Shown: positions 18,903 to 27,437, counted from the first letter of the stretch. The stretch: 48,961 nt of DNA from Acidovorax sp. Root219 (GCF_001428665.1 NZ_LMIJ01000011.1:250455-299415); one strand, 5' to 3'. A program made the numbers and translations. The notes: generated from the sequence alone by a model not told the origin.

Positions 18903-20108
18903 TCAGGCGCTCTGGCTGCTGGTGCCTTCGGGCAGGCCCGGCGCACGCACTGCCGGGGCGGCGGGTTCGGTGTCGGCGGGCGGGCGGCTTACCGGTGCTG
19001 GCGCCCGCATCGAGGCCTGGCGCAGCGCTTCGCGCCGGCCCTTCCACCAGGGCACGATGTGGCTCTCCCACAGGCCGGCCAGTCCCATGGGGAAGGCCAT
19101 GGTCACGCCGATGAACAGGGCCGCCATGAGGAACAGCCACAGGTCGGGAAAGCTCTCGGAAAAATAGGTCTTGCCCGCATTCACCAGCAAGGTGCCGTAG
19201 ACCGCACCCACCAGGCTCATGCGCCCGCCCACGGCGGCATAGATCACCATCTCGATGGAGGGCACGATGCCCACGAAGCTCGGCGACATGAAGCCCACCT
19301 GCAGCGAGAACAGCGCGCCGCCGATGCCCGACAGCGCGGCGGCCAGGCAAAAGGTGAAGACCTTGAAGTTGGCCACGTCGTAGCCCGAAAAGCGCACGCG
19401 GTCTTCCTTGTCGCGCATGGCCAGCAGCAGGGTGCCGAGCTTGCTGGTCTGGATGAAGCGGCACAGCACGATGGACAGCACCAGCAACGCCACGCACACG
19501 TAGTACAGGATGTACTTGGCGCTGTCGGTGCGCGTGTCCCAGCCCCACAGGGTCTTGAGGTCGGTCATGCCGTTGACGCCGCCGGTGTAGCCCTGCTGGC
19601 CGATGATGAGCACGGTGCAGATCAGCGCCACGGCCTGGGTGATGATGGCGAAGTACACCCCGCCCACGCGGCGCTTGAACATGGCGAAGCTCACGATAAA
19701 GGCCAGCAGCGTGGGCACCACGATCACCGCCGCCAGCGAGAACGGCAGGCTCTTGAACGGCACCCAGAGCGCGGGCAGCTCGGTGATCTGGTTCCAGTCC
19801 ATGAAGTCGGGAATGCCGGGGGTGGACTGGATCTTGGTGCTGACCGGGTCGGAGGCTTCAAGCTTGAGGAACATGGCCATGGCATAGCCGCCCAGGCCGA
19901 AGAACACGCCCTGCCCCAGGCTGAGCACGCCGCCATAGCCCCAGACCATGACCAGGCCGATGGCCACGAAGGCGTAGGTGAGGTACTTGCCGACCAGGTT
20001 CAGGCGAAAGATGTCGAGCGCCAGTGGCAGCACCACGGCCAGCAGCACGGTGAGCAGCACCAGGCTGGCGAGCTGGTAGCGCTGGATCCAGGCTTTGAGG
20101 GCATTCAT
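18903..20108 (-). CDS. urtC: Urea/short-chain amide ABC transporter permease UrtC
   Basis: 401 residues with about ten membrane spans. GYGGVLSLGQGVFFGLGGYAMAM is the LivM/UrtC signature, and TDLKTLWGW and RRVGGVYFAIITQA are typical of UrtC. The C-terminal ~45 residues are Pro/Ala-rich and hydrophilic and look like a disordered cytoplasmic tail. It forms the translocation channel with UrtB, whose gene ends 40 bases upstream. Confidence 0.94.
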   Translation of the reverse strand: MNALKAWIQRYQLASLVLLTVLLAVVLPLALDIFRLNLVGKYLTYAFVAIGLVMVWGYGGVLSLGQGVFFGLGGYAMAMFLKLEASDPVSTKIQSTPGIPDFMDWNQITELPALWVPFKSLPFSLAAVIVVPTLLAFIVSFAMFKRRVGGVYFAIITQAVALICTVLIIGQQGYTGGVNGMTDLKTLWGWDTRTDSAKYILYYVCVALLVLSIVLCRFIQTSKLGTLLLAMRDKEDRVRFSGYDVANFKVFTFCLAAALSGIGGALFSLQVGFMSPSFVGIVPSIEMVIYAAVGGRMSLVGAVYGTLLVNAGKTYFSESFPDLWLFLMAALFIGVTMAFPMGLAGLWESHIVPWWKGRREALRQASMRAPAPVSRPPADTEPAAPAVRAPGLPEGTSSQSA

Positions 20109-20148
20109 GAAGTGACTCCGGTGAACTCAGGGTGAAATCGACAAATGC

Positions 20149-21063
20149 TCAGCGGCGCACCTTGGAGGCGAACAGGCCCTGCGGCCGCACCATCAGGATC
20201 AGCACGATCAGCGACAGCGTGATCACCTTGGCCATGGAGCCGGCCAGGAAGAACTCGGTGATCGACTGCGTCTGCGCGATGCCGAAGGCCGAGACCACCG
20301 TGCCCAGCAGGCTGGCCGCGCCGCCGAAGGTGACGACCAGGAACGCATCCACGATGTAGAGCGAGCCCGAGGTCGGCCCCGTGGAGCCGATGGTGGTGAA
20401 GGCCGCGCCCGCCACGCCGGCAATGCCGCAGCCAATGGCGAAAGTCAGACGGTCGGTCTTTTGCGTATCGATGCCCGTGGCATTGGCCATCACGCGGTTG
20501 GCCACCGTGGCACGCACGCGCAGGCCCCAGCGGCTTCGGTGCAGCGCCAGCAGCACGCCGCACGTGACCACCGCCGTGAGGCCCAGCACGAACATGCCGT
20601 TGATGGGGATGTCCAGGCCCTCGACGGGCGCCCACGAGCCCAGCAGCCAGTCGGGCAAGGTGGGGCTCACTTCCTTGGGGCCGATGAAGGTGCGAAAGCA
20701 CTGCTGCAGCGCCAGGCTGATGCCCCAGGTGGCCAGCAGCGTATCGAGCGGGCGCTTGTACAGGTGGCGGATCAGCCCCCACTCCACCAGCCAGCCCGCG
20801 GCAAAGGCAAAGCCGAAGGCCGCCACGATGGCCACCGGAAAATAGTAGGCCACCAGCTGCGGCGCATGCGTCGACGCGAGCGTGGAGCCCAGGTAGATGG
20901 TGTAGGCGCCGATGGTCATGAACTCGCCATGCGCCATGTTGATCACGCCCATCTGCCCGAAGATGATGGCCAGCCCCAGGCCCATGAGCAGCAGCACGGC
21001 AAACAGGCTCAGGCCCGCAAAGCCCTGCATGAGGCCGATGTTGAGCATTTCTGAAAAGTTCAT
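20149..21063 (-). CDS. urtB: Urea/short-chain amide ABC transporter permease UrtB
   Basis: 304 residues with about eight membrane spans. GVINMAHGEFMTIGAY is the LivH/UrtB signature, and QTQSITEFF together with MVRPQGLFASK ends it as in UrtB. It is about the length of the core permease, without the long periplasmic N-terminal extension found in some UrtB proteins. 84 bases separate it from urtA, enough for a processing site or weak promoter, though none is obvious. Confidence 0.93.
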   Translation of the reverse strand: MNFSEMLNIGLMQGFAGLSLFAVLLLMGLGLAIIFGQMGVINMAHGEFMTIGAYTIYLGSTLASTHAPQLVAYYFPVAIVAAFGFAFAAGWLVEWGLIRHLYKRPLDTLLATWGISLALQQCFRTFIGPKEVSPTLPDWLLGSWAPVEGLDIPINGMFVLGLTAVVTCGVLLALHRSRWGLRVRATVANRVMANATGIDTQKTDRLTFAIGCGIAGVAGAAFTTIGSTGPTSGSLYIVDAFLVVTFGGAASLLGTVVSAFGIAQTQSITEFFLAGSMAKVITLSLIVLILMVRPQGLFASKVRR

Positions 21064-21147
21064 GGGTGCCAGACTCCATTCACGGCAAACAAGGGGGCGG
21101 CCATGCGGCGGCCCGGCCTGGTGGGCCGGACGCTGCAGCGGGAGGAT

Positions 21148-22416
21148 TTACTGGTAACCCTTGGGGAACGGATCGGGCTTGATCAATTCCGGCGATTCGG
21201 CAACGACCTTGAAGCTCGCGTCCGGCATGCCCATGGCGATGCGCGACTTGCTCCACAGGTGGTGGTTGGCGTCGAGCTTGACGTAGCCCTCGGGTGCGGT
21301 CTTGAGCTCGATGCCCGGCGAGGCGGCCACCACCTTGTCCACGTCGAAGCTCTTGGCCTTCTCGACCGCGGCCTTCCACAGCCACGGGCCGAGGTAGCCG
21401 GCCTGGGTCACGTCGCCGATCACCGCATCCTTGCCGTACTTGCCCTTGAAGGCGGCGACGAACTTCTTGTTGTTCTCGTTGTCCAGCGACTGGAAGTACT
21501 TCATCGACGAGAAGAAGCCCGCGAAGTTCTCGCCGCCCACGCCTGTCATCTCGTCCTCGGTGACCGACAGCGTGACCAGCAGTTGCTTGTCACCCGTGAT
21601 GCCGGCAGCCTTGAGCGCCTTGTAGAAGGCCACGTTGGAGCCCCCCACCACGGCGACGAACAGGCAGTCGGGCTTTTGCACCTTGATCTTGTTCATCAGC
21701 GAGCCGAAGTTGGTGCTGCCCAGCGGGTAGTACTCCTCGCCCACGACCTTGCCTTTCTGGAAGTTCTCCACGTGCTTGCGCGCGATCTTCATCGAGGTGC
21801 GCGGCCAGATGTAGTCCGACCCGATCAGGAAGAAGGTTTTGGCCTTCTTCTCGGTCTTGGCCCACTCCAGGCTGTACAGGATCTGCTGCGTGGCTTCCTG
21901 GCCGGTGTAGATCACGTTCTTGGACTGCTCCAGGCCTTCGTAGAAGGTGGGGTAGTACAAGAGGCCGTTCTCTTTTTCGAACACCGGCAGCACGGCCTTG
22001 CGCGAGGCGCTGGTCCAGCAGCCGAACACGGCGGCGCAGTGGTCGTTGATGAGCAGCTTCTTGGATTTTTCGGCGAAGGTGGGCCAGTCGGAGGCGCCGT
22101 CTTCCTTGATGACCTTGATCTTGCGGCCCAGCACGCCGCCCATGGCGTTGATCTGGTCGATGGCGAGCTGCTCGGCCTGGATGGAGCCGGTCTCGGAGAT
22201 GGCCATGGTGCCGGTGGCCGAATGCAGCTGGCCCACGGTGACTTCGGTGTCCGTCACGGCCAGCTTGGTGGTGTTGACGGCGGCGGTGGTCTGGCCGAAG
22301 GACCAGGCGGGCAGGCCCGCCATCGATGCGGCGCCCATGGCCTGCAGCAGGCGGCGGCGGCCGCCGTCCGTGGAGGGAGGAAGGCCCAGGGCATTCGGAT
22401 CGGTGAGGTGCTTCAT
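21148..22416 (-). CDS. urtA: Periplasmic urea/short-chain amide-binding protein
   Basis: 422 residues. The N-terminus carries a twin-arginine-like GGRRRLLQ followed by a short hydrophobic stretch ending near AWSFGQ, so export by Tat is possible. The mature part is a type I (Leu/Ile/Val-like) binding protein: VTVGQLHSATGTMAISE, CWTSASRKAVLPVFE, LLYYPTFYEG, all UrtA/FmdD signatures. It captures urea or amides for UrtBC. FmdD of Methylophilus, linked to formamidase, is in the same branch; with formamidase and amidase in this operon and no urease here, short-chain amides are the likelier ligands. It is first gene of the operon. Confidence 0.93.
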   Translation of the reverse strand: MKHLTDPNALGLPPSTDGGRRRLLQAMGAASMAGLPAWSFGQTTAAVNTTKLAVTDTEVTVGQLHSATGTMAISETGSIQAEQLAIDQINAMGGVLGRKIKVIKEDGASDWPTFAEKSKKLLINDHCAAVFGCWTSASRKAVLPVFEKENGLLYYPTFYEGLEQSKNVIYTGQEATQQILYSLEWAKTEKKAKTFFLIGSDYIWPRTSMKIARKHVENFQKGKVVGEEYYPLGSTNFGSLMNKIKVQKPDCLFVAVVGGSNVAFYKALKAAGITGDKQLLVTLSVTEDEMTGVGGENFAGFFSSMKYFQSLDNENNKKFVAAFKGKYGKDAVIGDVTQAGYLGPWLWKAAVEKAKSFDVDKVVAASPGIELKTAPEGYVKLDANHHLWSKSRIAMGMPDASFKVVAESPELIKPDPFPKGYQ

Positions 22417-22597
22417 GGTGAAAACGCTCCTTGCTACAGACGGGTTGGGGTGGTGTGCGGCGCCGGCCGGTTGGGTGCCGCGCTGGTGCCAAGATTAGGG
22501 ACAACCCTGGTACGCGCCCATACGTCAATTAACGTAGCCCGTGCGTACGCACCTCCCGGCAAGCGTTGCTAGAACGTTTCTTGCATGGGCCCCGTGC
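22417..22597. promoter_or_regulatory. Divergent control region of the urt operon and the NCS1-kinase gene
   Basis: This 181-base region contains TACGT-CAATTA-ACGTA (22521-22536), an inverted repeat with a 6-base spacer, and immediately after it the perfect 12-base palindrome GTGCGTACGCAC (22541-22552). TACGT-type half-sites suit a NarL/LuxR-type response regulator such as the one encoded next door. I infer that this is where that regulator binds; no convincing sigma-70 pair was found for either direction. Confidence 0.55.
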
Positions 22598-25500
22598 ATG
22601 CCCTCCACCCCTCCGTCCGGCGCACCGCAGCCTGCCCAGCAGACGATCTTTCGCTTCCGGCGCGAGTACAACGCCTGGGTGGCCGACGAGACCATGGAGG
22701 ACTACGCGCTGCGCTACACCGCCAAGAGCTTTCGGCGCTGGAGCGAGTTCCGCGTGGCGAACACGGCGTTCGGCTCGCTGTCCTTCCTGGCGCTGGAGGC
22801 CATCGGCGGGGCCATCGCGCTCAACTACGGCTTTTCCAATGCCATGTGGGCCATCCTCGCGGTGGGAGTGCTGATCTTCCTCACCGGGCTGCCCATCGCC
22901 TACTACGCAGCGCGCTATGGCCTGGACATGGACCTGCTCACGCGCGGCGCGGGCTTCGGCTACCTGGGCTCGACCATCACCTCGCTGATCTACGCGGTGT
23001 TCACCTTCATCTTCTTCGCGCTGGAGGCAGCCATCATGGCGCTGGCGCTGCAGATGGTGGTGGACTGGCCGCTGCAGTGGTGCTACGTGGTCTCGTCCCT
23101 GGTCATCCTGCCCCTGGCCATGCGCGGCATCACGCTGATCTCGCGGCTGCAGGCCTGGACGCAGCCGCTGTGGCTGTTTTTGCTGCTGCTGCCCTTCGTC
23201 TGGATCGCGCTGGCGCAACCGCAGCTGTACCGCGACTTCGCGGGGCTGTCGGGTCTCAAGAGCGGCAGCAGCCAGTTCAACCTGCTGATGTTCGGCGTGG
23301 CGGGCACGGTGATCTTCTCGCTGGTGGTGCAGATCGGCGAGCAGGTGGACTTTCTGCGCTTCCTGCCCGAGCGCACGGCCGCCAACCGCTGGCGCTGGTG
23401 GGGCGCGGTGCTGGTGGCGGGCCCGGGCTGGATCGTGATGGGCATGCTCAAGATGGCGGGCGGCGCCTTCCTGGCTTTTGCGGCGCTGCAGTTCGAGGTG
23501 GGCACCACGCGCGCGGCCGAGCCCACGCAGATGTTCCTGGCGGGCTTCCACCAGGTCATGGCGGCGCTGGGCCTGCCGGGCCTGGCGGTGGCGGTCACGG
23601 TGCTCTTCGTCGTGGTCTCGCAGATCAAGATCAACCTGACGAATGCCTACGCGGGCTCGCTCGCCTGGTCCAACTTCTTTGCGCGCATCACGCGCAGCCA
23701 CCCGGGGCGTGTGGTCTGGCTGGTGTTCAACGTGGGCATCGCCACGCTGCTGATGACACTCGGGGTGTTCGGCGCGCTCGAGAAGGTGCTGGCGGTCTAC
23801 AGCAACGTGGCCATCGCCTGGGTGGGCGCGCTGGTGGCCGACCTGGTGATCAACAAGCCGCTCGGGCTGTCACCGCCGGGCATCGAGTTCCGCCGCGCGC
23901 ACCTGTACGACTTCAACCCCGTGGGCCTGGGCTCCATGGTGCTGGCGGCCACGGTGGCCTGCTGCGCCTATGCCGGCATGCTGGGCGAGATGGCGGCGGC
24001 GTTCTCGCCCTTCATCGCACTGGTGCTGTCGATGGCGCTGGCGCCGCTGCTGGCCTGGGCCACCAAGGGGCGCTACTACCTGGCGCGCCAGCCCGATACC
24101 ACCTGGCAGCCCGGCGAAGCGGTGCGCTGCACGGTGTGCGAGAACCAGTTTGAGTCCGAAGACATGGCGCGCTGCCCGGCCTACGGCGCGGCGATCTGCT
24201 CGCTGTGCTGCTCGCTCGAATCGCGCTGCCACGACCGCTGCAAGACCGGCTCGCGCGCCACCGACCAGTTGCGCGCCGTGGCCGCTCTGCTGCTGCCACG
24301 CCACTGGGCGGCCAAGGTCAACTTCCGCATGGGGCAGTACCTGATGGTGATGGTCTCGCTGTGCGCGGTGATGGTCTTCCTGCTCGGCGTGGTCTATGTG
24401 CAGGAGAGCATCGAGACGCCCGCACAGTTCTTGCGCATGCCCTTCTTCAAGGTGTTCGCGCTGCTGGCGCTGTTGGCCGCCGTGTGCGCCTGGTGGGTGG
24501 TACTGAGTACCGACAGCCGGCGCATGGCGCAGGACGAATCGGAGCGGCAGACGCAGCTCTTGCTGCAGGAGATCGAGGCGCACAAGCGCACCGATGCCGA
24601 GCTGCAGGCCGCCAAGGACCAGGCCGAATCGGCCAGCCTGGCCAAGACGCGCTACGTGGCCGGCATGACGCACGAGCTGCGTTCGCCGCTCAACAGCATC
24701 CTCGGCTACACCCAGATCCTGCTCAAGAACCCGCAGACCGAGGGCTGGCTGCGCGAGAGCCTGTCCACCATCCAGCACAGCGGGCAGCACATGCATGCGC
24801 TGATCGACGGCTCGCTGGAGCTGGCGCGCATCGAGGCCGGCCGCCTGCGCCTGGACCTGCTGCCCCTGCCCCTGCCCGAGCTGATCCAGAACGTGGAGGG
24901 CATGCTGCGCCCGCAGGCCGAGGCCAGGGGCCTGCGCTTCGTGGTGCAGACCGAGGGCACCATGCCCGGCTGGATACGGGCCGACGCCAAGCGGCTGCGC
25001 CAGATTTTGATCAACCTGCTGTCCAACGCGGTGCGCTTCACCGAGCGCGGCGAGGTGCGGCTGCGCATGGATTTTCGCCCGCATGTCTCGCGCATCGAAG
25101 TGATCGACACCGGCATCGGCATCGAGCCGCAAGACCTTGAACGCATCTTTCTGCCGTTCGAGCGCGGCAGCGCCGGACGCCGCGCGAGCGAGGCCGGCAC
25201 CGGCCTGGGCCTGACCATCACACACCTGCTCACGCAGCTCATGGGGGGCGAGCTCACGGTGGCCAGCACGCCCGGCCAGGGCAGCACCTTCACCGTGCGC
25301 CTGTACCTGCCCGGCATCTCGCCCGACCCGGCCTGGCGCCCCGCCCACATGGTCGCCCTGCGCCCGGTGATCGGCCACATCGCCCCGCGCCGCACGCTGC
25401 TGGTGGTGGACGACCAGCCACTGCAGCGCCAGCTGCTGGCCGGCCTGCTGGTGCCACTGGGCTTCATCGTGCGCGAGGCCGCCAGCGGGCGCGAGTGCGT

Positions 25501-26035
25501 GGAGATCGTGCGCCAGACCCCGCCCGACCTGGTGCTGCTGGACATTTCCATGGACGACCTCGACGGCTGGCAGACCGCCGCGCTGCTGCGCACATTGCTG
25601 CCAGCCAGCGAACTGCCCATCGTCTTTGTCTCGGCCAACCAGTTCGACCACGAGCCCGGGCGCCTGGCGGCCATGCAGGTGCAGGGCTTCGTGGGCAAGC
25701 CGGTGATCGAGTCCGAGCTGCTGCGCGCGCTGCAGGCGGCGCTGCAGCTCGAATGGGTGCACGACAACACGCCGCCCCCCCTGCCGGCCGCAATGGGCGA
25801 GTCCGTGCGCCAGGCACCTGCGCCTACCAGCCTGCCCCAGGGCCTGCGCGACGACCTGACCCGGTTGGCGCGCCAGGGCCAGGCAGGCGCCGTGCGCGAA
25901 CGGCTGCGCCAGGCGCGCAGCGAGCTGCCGGCCCATGCCGCCGCACTGGCCGTGCTGCAGGCCTGCGCCGACCGTTTCGATTTCGAGGCCCTGGCCCGCC
26001 ACCTTCGCGAACCCGACCATGAACAGTCTCTTTGA
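22598..26035 (+). CDS. NCS1 transporter-cysteine cluster-histidine kinase-receiver fusion protein
   Basis: 1,145 residues. Residues ~15-490 form an NCS1 (purine/cytosine/allantoin permease) module of about twelve spans (LNYGFSNAMWAI, RYGLDMDLLTRGAGFGYLG). Residues 511-548 hold eight cysteines (C511, C514, C526, C534, C537, C538, C544, C548). Two more spans (~580-600, 618-637) and a coiled coil lead to the kinase: phosphoacceptor H692 in MTHELRSPLNS, N-box N806/N810, G1 DTGIGIE, G2 GTGLGLT. The receiver (~933-1050) has VVDD, D982 and K1034; a helical tail follows. It probably senses a substrate of the amide pathway and phosphorylates the response regulator encoded next. The start at 22598 is uncertain: no good ribosome site is seen, and a GTG at 22541 is in frame. 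Confidence 0.92.
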   Translation: MPSTPPSGAPQPAQQTIFRFRREYNAWVADETMEDYALRYTAKSFRRWSEFRVANTAFGSLSFLALEAIGGAIALNYGFSNAMWAILAVGVLIFLTGLPIAYYAARYGLDMDLLTRGAGFGYLGSTITSLIYAVFTFIFFALEAAIMALALQMVVDWPLQWCYVVSSLVILPLAMRGITLISRLQAWTQPLWLFLLLLPFVWIALAQPQLYRDFAGLSGLKSGSSQFNLLMFGVAGTVIFSLVVQIGEQVDFLRFLPERTAANRWRWWGAVLVAGPGWIVMGMLKMAGGAFLAFAALQFEVGTTRAAEPTQMFLAGFHQVMAALGLPGLAVAVTVLFVVVSQIKINLTNAYAGSLAWSNFFARITRSHPGRVVWLVFNVGIATLLMTLGVFGALEKVLAVYSNVAIAWVGALVADLVINKPLGLSPPGIEFRRAHLYDFNPVGLGSMVLAATVACCAYAGMLGEMAAAFSPFIALVLSMALAPLLAWATKGRYYLARQPDTTWQPGEAVRCTVCENQFESEDMARCPAYGAAICSLCCSLESRCHDRCKTGSRATDQLRAVAALLLPRHWAAKVNFRMGQYLMVMVSLCAVMVFLLGVVYVQESIETPAQFLRMPFFKVFALLALLAAVCAWWVVLSTDSRRMAQDESERQTQLLLQEIEAHKRTDAELQAAKDQAESASLAKTRYVAGMTHELRSPLNSILGYTQILLKNPQTEGWLRESLSTIQHSGQHMHALIDGSLELARIEAGRLRLDLLPLPLPELIQNVEGMLRPQAEARGLRFVVQTEGTMPGWIRADAKRLRQILINLLSNAVRFTERGEVRLRMDFRPHVSRIEVIDTGIGIEPQDLERIFLPFERGSAGRRASEAGTGLGLTITHLLTQLMGGELTVASTPGQGSTFTVRLYLPGISPDPAWRPAHMVALRPVIGHIAPRRTLLVVDDQPLQRQLLAGLLVPLGFIVREAASGRECVEIVRQTPPDLVLLDISMDDLDGWQTAALLRTLLPASELPIVFVSANQFDHEPGRLAAMQVQGFVGKPVIESELLRALQAALQLEWVHDNTPPPLPAAMGESVRQAPAPTSLPQGLRDDLTRLARQGQAGAVRERLRQARSELPAHAAALAVLQACADRFDFEALARHLREPDHEQSL

Positions 26036-26942
26036 CCCCTCTCTGGCCAGCCCCTCGGAGCCCGGCCAGCGCGTCATCCTGGTGGTGGACGACGCCCTGG
26101 ACACCCTGCGCATGCTCTGCGACGCGCTCGCCGCAGAGGGCTACGCCGTGCTGGCCGCGCGCGATGCGCAGGAAGCGCTGCAGCGCTTCGACATGGTGGT
26201 GCCCGACGGGGTGCTGCTCGATGCGGTGATGCCCGGCATCGACGGCTTCGCGCTGTGCCGCAAGCTCAAGGCCACACCGCCGTGGTCGCACGTGCCCATC
26301 GTGTTCATGACCGGGCTGTCGGACACGGCGCAGATCCTGCAGGGCTTTGACAGTGGCGGGGTGGACTATGTGGTCAAGCCGCTGCGCATCCCCGAGGTGC
26401 TGGCGCGCCTGGCGACCCACGTGCGCAATGCCCAGGCCACGCGCATGGCGCGCGAGGCAGTGGACGTGGCCGGCCTGGGTGTAGTGGTGCTCGATGGCCA
26501 GGGCCGCATGGCCTGGCGCTCACCCCAGGCCACGCGCTGGCTGGAAGATGCCTTTGCCCATGCCGAGGCTCCTGCGGAACTGGCCGCTGCCTGGCTGGTG
26601 CGGGCACAGCGCGATGGCGAACAGACCCTGGCATTGGCCGACGGCCGGCAGCTGCTGGCCCGGCACATGGGCGCCAGCGGCCTGGCCGAATCGATGCTGC
26701 TGCTCAGCCATGCCCGGCCCGAGGCCGCAGCGCCGCGCCGCCTGCAGCAGGTGGCGCTGACCCCGCGCGAGACCGAGGTGCTCTCGTGGCTGACCAAGGG
26801 CAAGACCAACCGCGACATCGCCGATATCCTGGGCATGAGCCCGCGCACGGTGAACAAGCACCTGGAGCACATCTTCGAGAAGCTGGGGGTGGAGACGCGC
26901 ACCGCCGCAGCAGCCATCGCGGGGCAGCTGCTGCAGGGCTGA
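26019..26942 (+). CDS. LuxR/NarL-type response regulator with central sensory-like region
   Basis: 307 residues. The receiver (about 18-135) has the acidic pocket D24/D25, phosphoacceptor D68, T98 and K120. Residues ~140-235 form a PAS-like middle region (GLGVVVLDGQGRMAWRS), longer than in ordinary NarL proteins. The C-terminal LuxR helix-turn-helix (about 243-300) reads LTPRETEVLSWLTKGKTNRDIA and MSPRTVNKHLEHIFEKLGV. Its ATG overlaps the kinase gene's end by 17 bases, so the two are co-translated and form one phosphorelay. The divergent urt-fmd-amiE operon is the likely target. Confidence 0.93.
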   Translation: MNSLFDPSLASPSEPGQRVILVVDDALDTLRMLCDALAAEGYAVLAARDAQEALQRFDMVVPDGVLLDAVMPGIDGFALCRKLKATPPWSHVPIVFMTGLSDTAQILQGFDSGGVDYVVKPLRIPEVLARLATHVRNAQATRMAREAVDVAGLGVVVLDGQGRMAWRSPQATRWLEDAFAHAEAPAELAAAWLVRAQRDGEQTLALADGRQLLARHMGASGLAESMLLLSHARPEAAAPRRLQQVALTPRETEVLSWLTKGKTNRDIADILGMSPRTVNKHLEHIFEKLGVETRTAAAAIAGQLLQG

Positions 26943-26984
26943 TGCGGTTGTGCGACCGGGGCGGTCCTGAGAAAGGCGGCGGCC

Positions 26985-27137
26985 CTATTTCATGCCGAAC
27001 ACGATGATGGCCGTGACCGCCACCACCCCGATGACAACCAGGCCCACCACCTGCACGACCATCTCGGCACGAATGAGGTTGACCCAGAAGCCACCGCCTG
27101 CAGGCGGTGACGGTTTCTTATCCTGGTTTTGATCCAT
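26985..27137 (-). CDS. Small single-span membrane protein (50 residues)
   Basis: The start at 27137 has AAGGAG seven bases upstream. The N-terminal ~15 residues are polar (KKPSPPAGGG), followed by WVNLIRAEMV and one strong hydrophobic helix (about 28-48) ending FGMK. It could be a small inner-membrane accessory protein; no family is recognised. The gene converges with the response regulator, whose stop is 42 bases away. Only 28 bases separate its start from the inverted-repeat element, so its promoter must lie inside or beyond that element. Confidence 0.7.
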   Translation of the reverse strand: MDQNQDKKPSPPAGGGFWVNLIRAEMVVQVVGLVVIGVVAVTAIIVFGMK

Positions 27138-27165
27138 GCTGGCTCCTTGATTGACTGTTTTCAGA

Positions 27166-27437
27166 TAGGGCGTGTCATCATTCATTTCACCCCCGCGCTG
27201 GCCTCGGCATGCGGATGGATGCGCGAAGCGCGGCGCAGCCAATAGCCGGGCTATTGGCAAGCCGAGCGACAAAGCAGACGCCGCATGCCGGGGCCAGCCC
27301 GAAGGGAAAGCCTGCAGCGCGGCGCATTGCGGCGTTGCCCTTCGCTTGTGTAGCCGAGCTACACGGCACTCAGGGCGCCTTGCACTGCACCGCGCTGCAG
27401 ACTTTCGCGGGGGTGAAATGAATGATGACACGCCCTA
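27166..27437. mobile_element. 272-base MITE-like element with 32-base perfect terminal inverted repeats
   Basis: The ends at 27166-27197 and 27406-27437 are perfect inverted copies beginning TAGGGCGTGTCATC and running to CCCCGCG. The interior has no convincing gene but is full of stem-loops: GCCAATAGC/GCTATTGGC (27238-27258), GTGTAGC/GCTACAC (27348-27364), and an 11-base pair CTGCAGCGCGG/CCGCGCTGCAG (27312-27322 with 27390-27400). Its outermost TA could be a target duplication or part of the repeat. It fills most of the 353-base gap between the small membrane protein and the PACE gene. The rest of that gap (27138-27165, 27438-27490) shows only the ribosome site of the small gene. Confidence 0.8.

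Noticed and set aside
26985..27431. A longer reading of the small membrane protein through the inverted-repeat element
   Set aside because: The extra residues are translated repeat DNA without a ribosome site, while AAGGAG precedes the ATG at 27137. The same repeat ends give a matching start in the opposite frame, showing it is only the palindrome.
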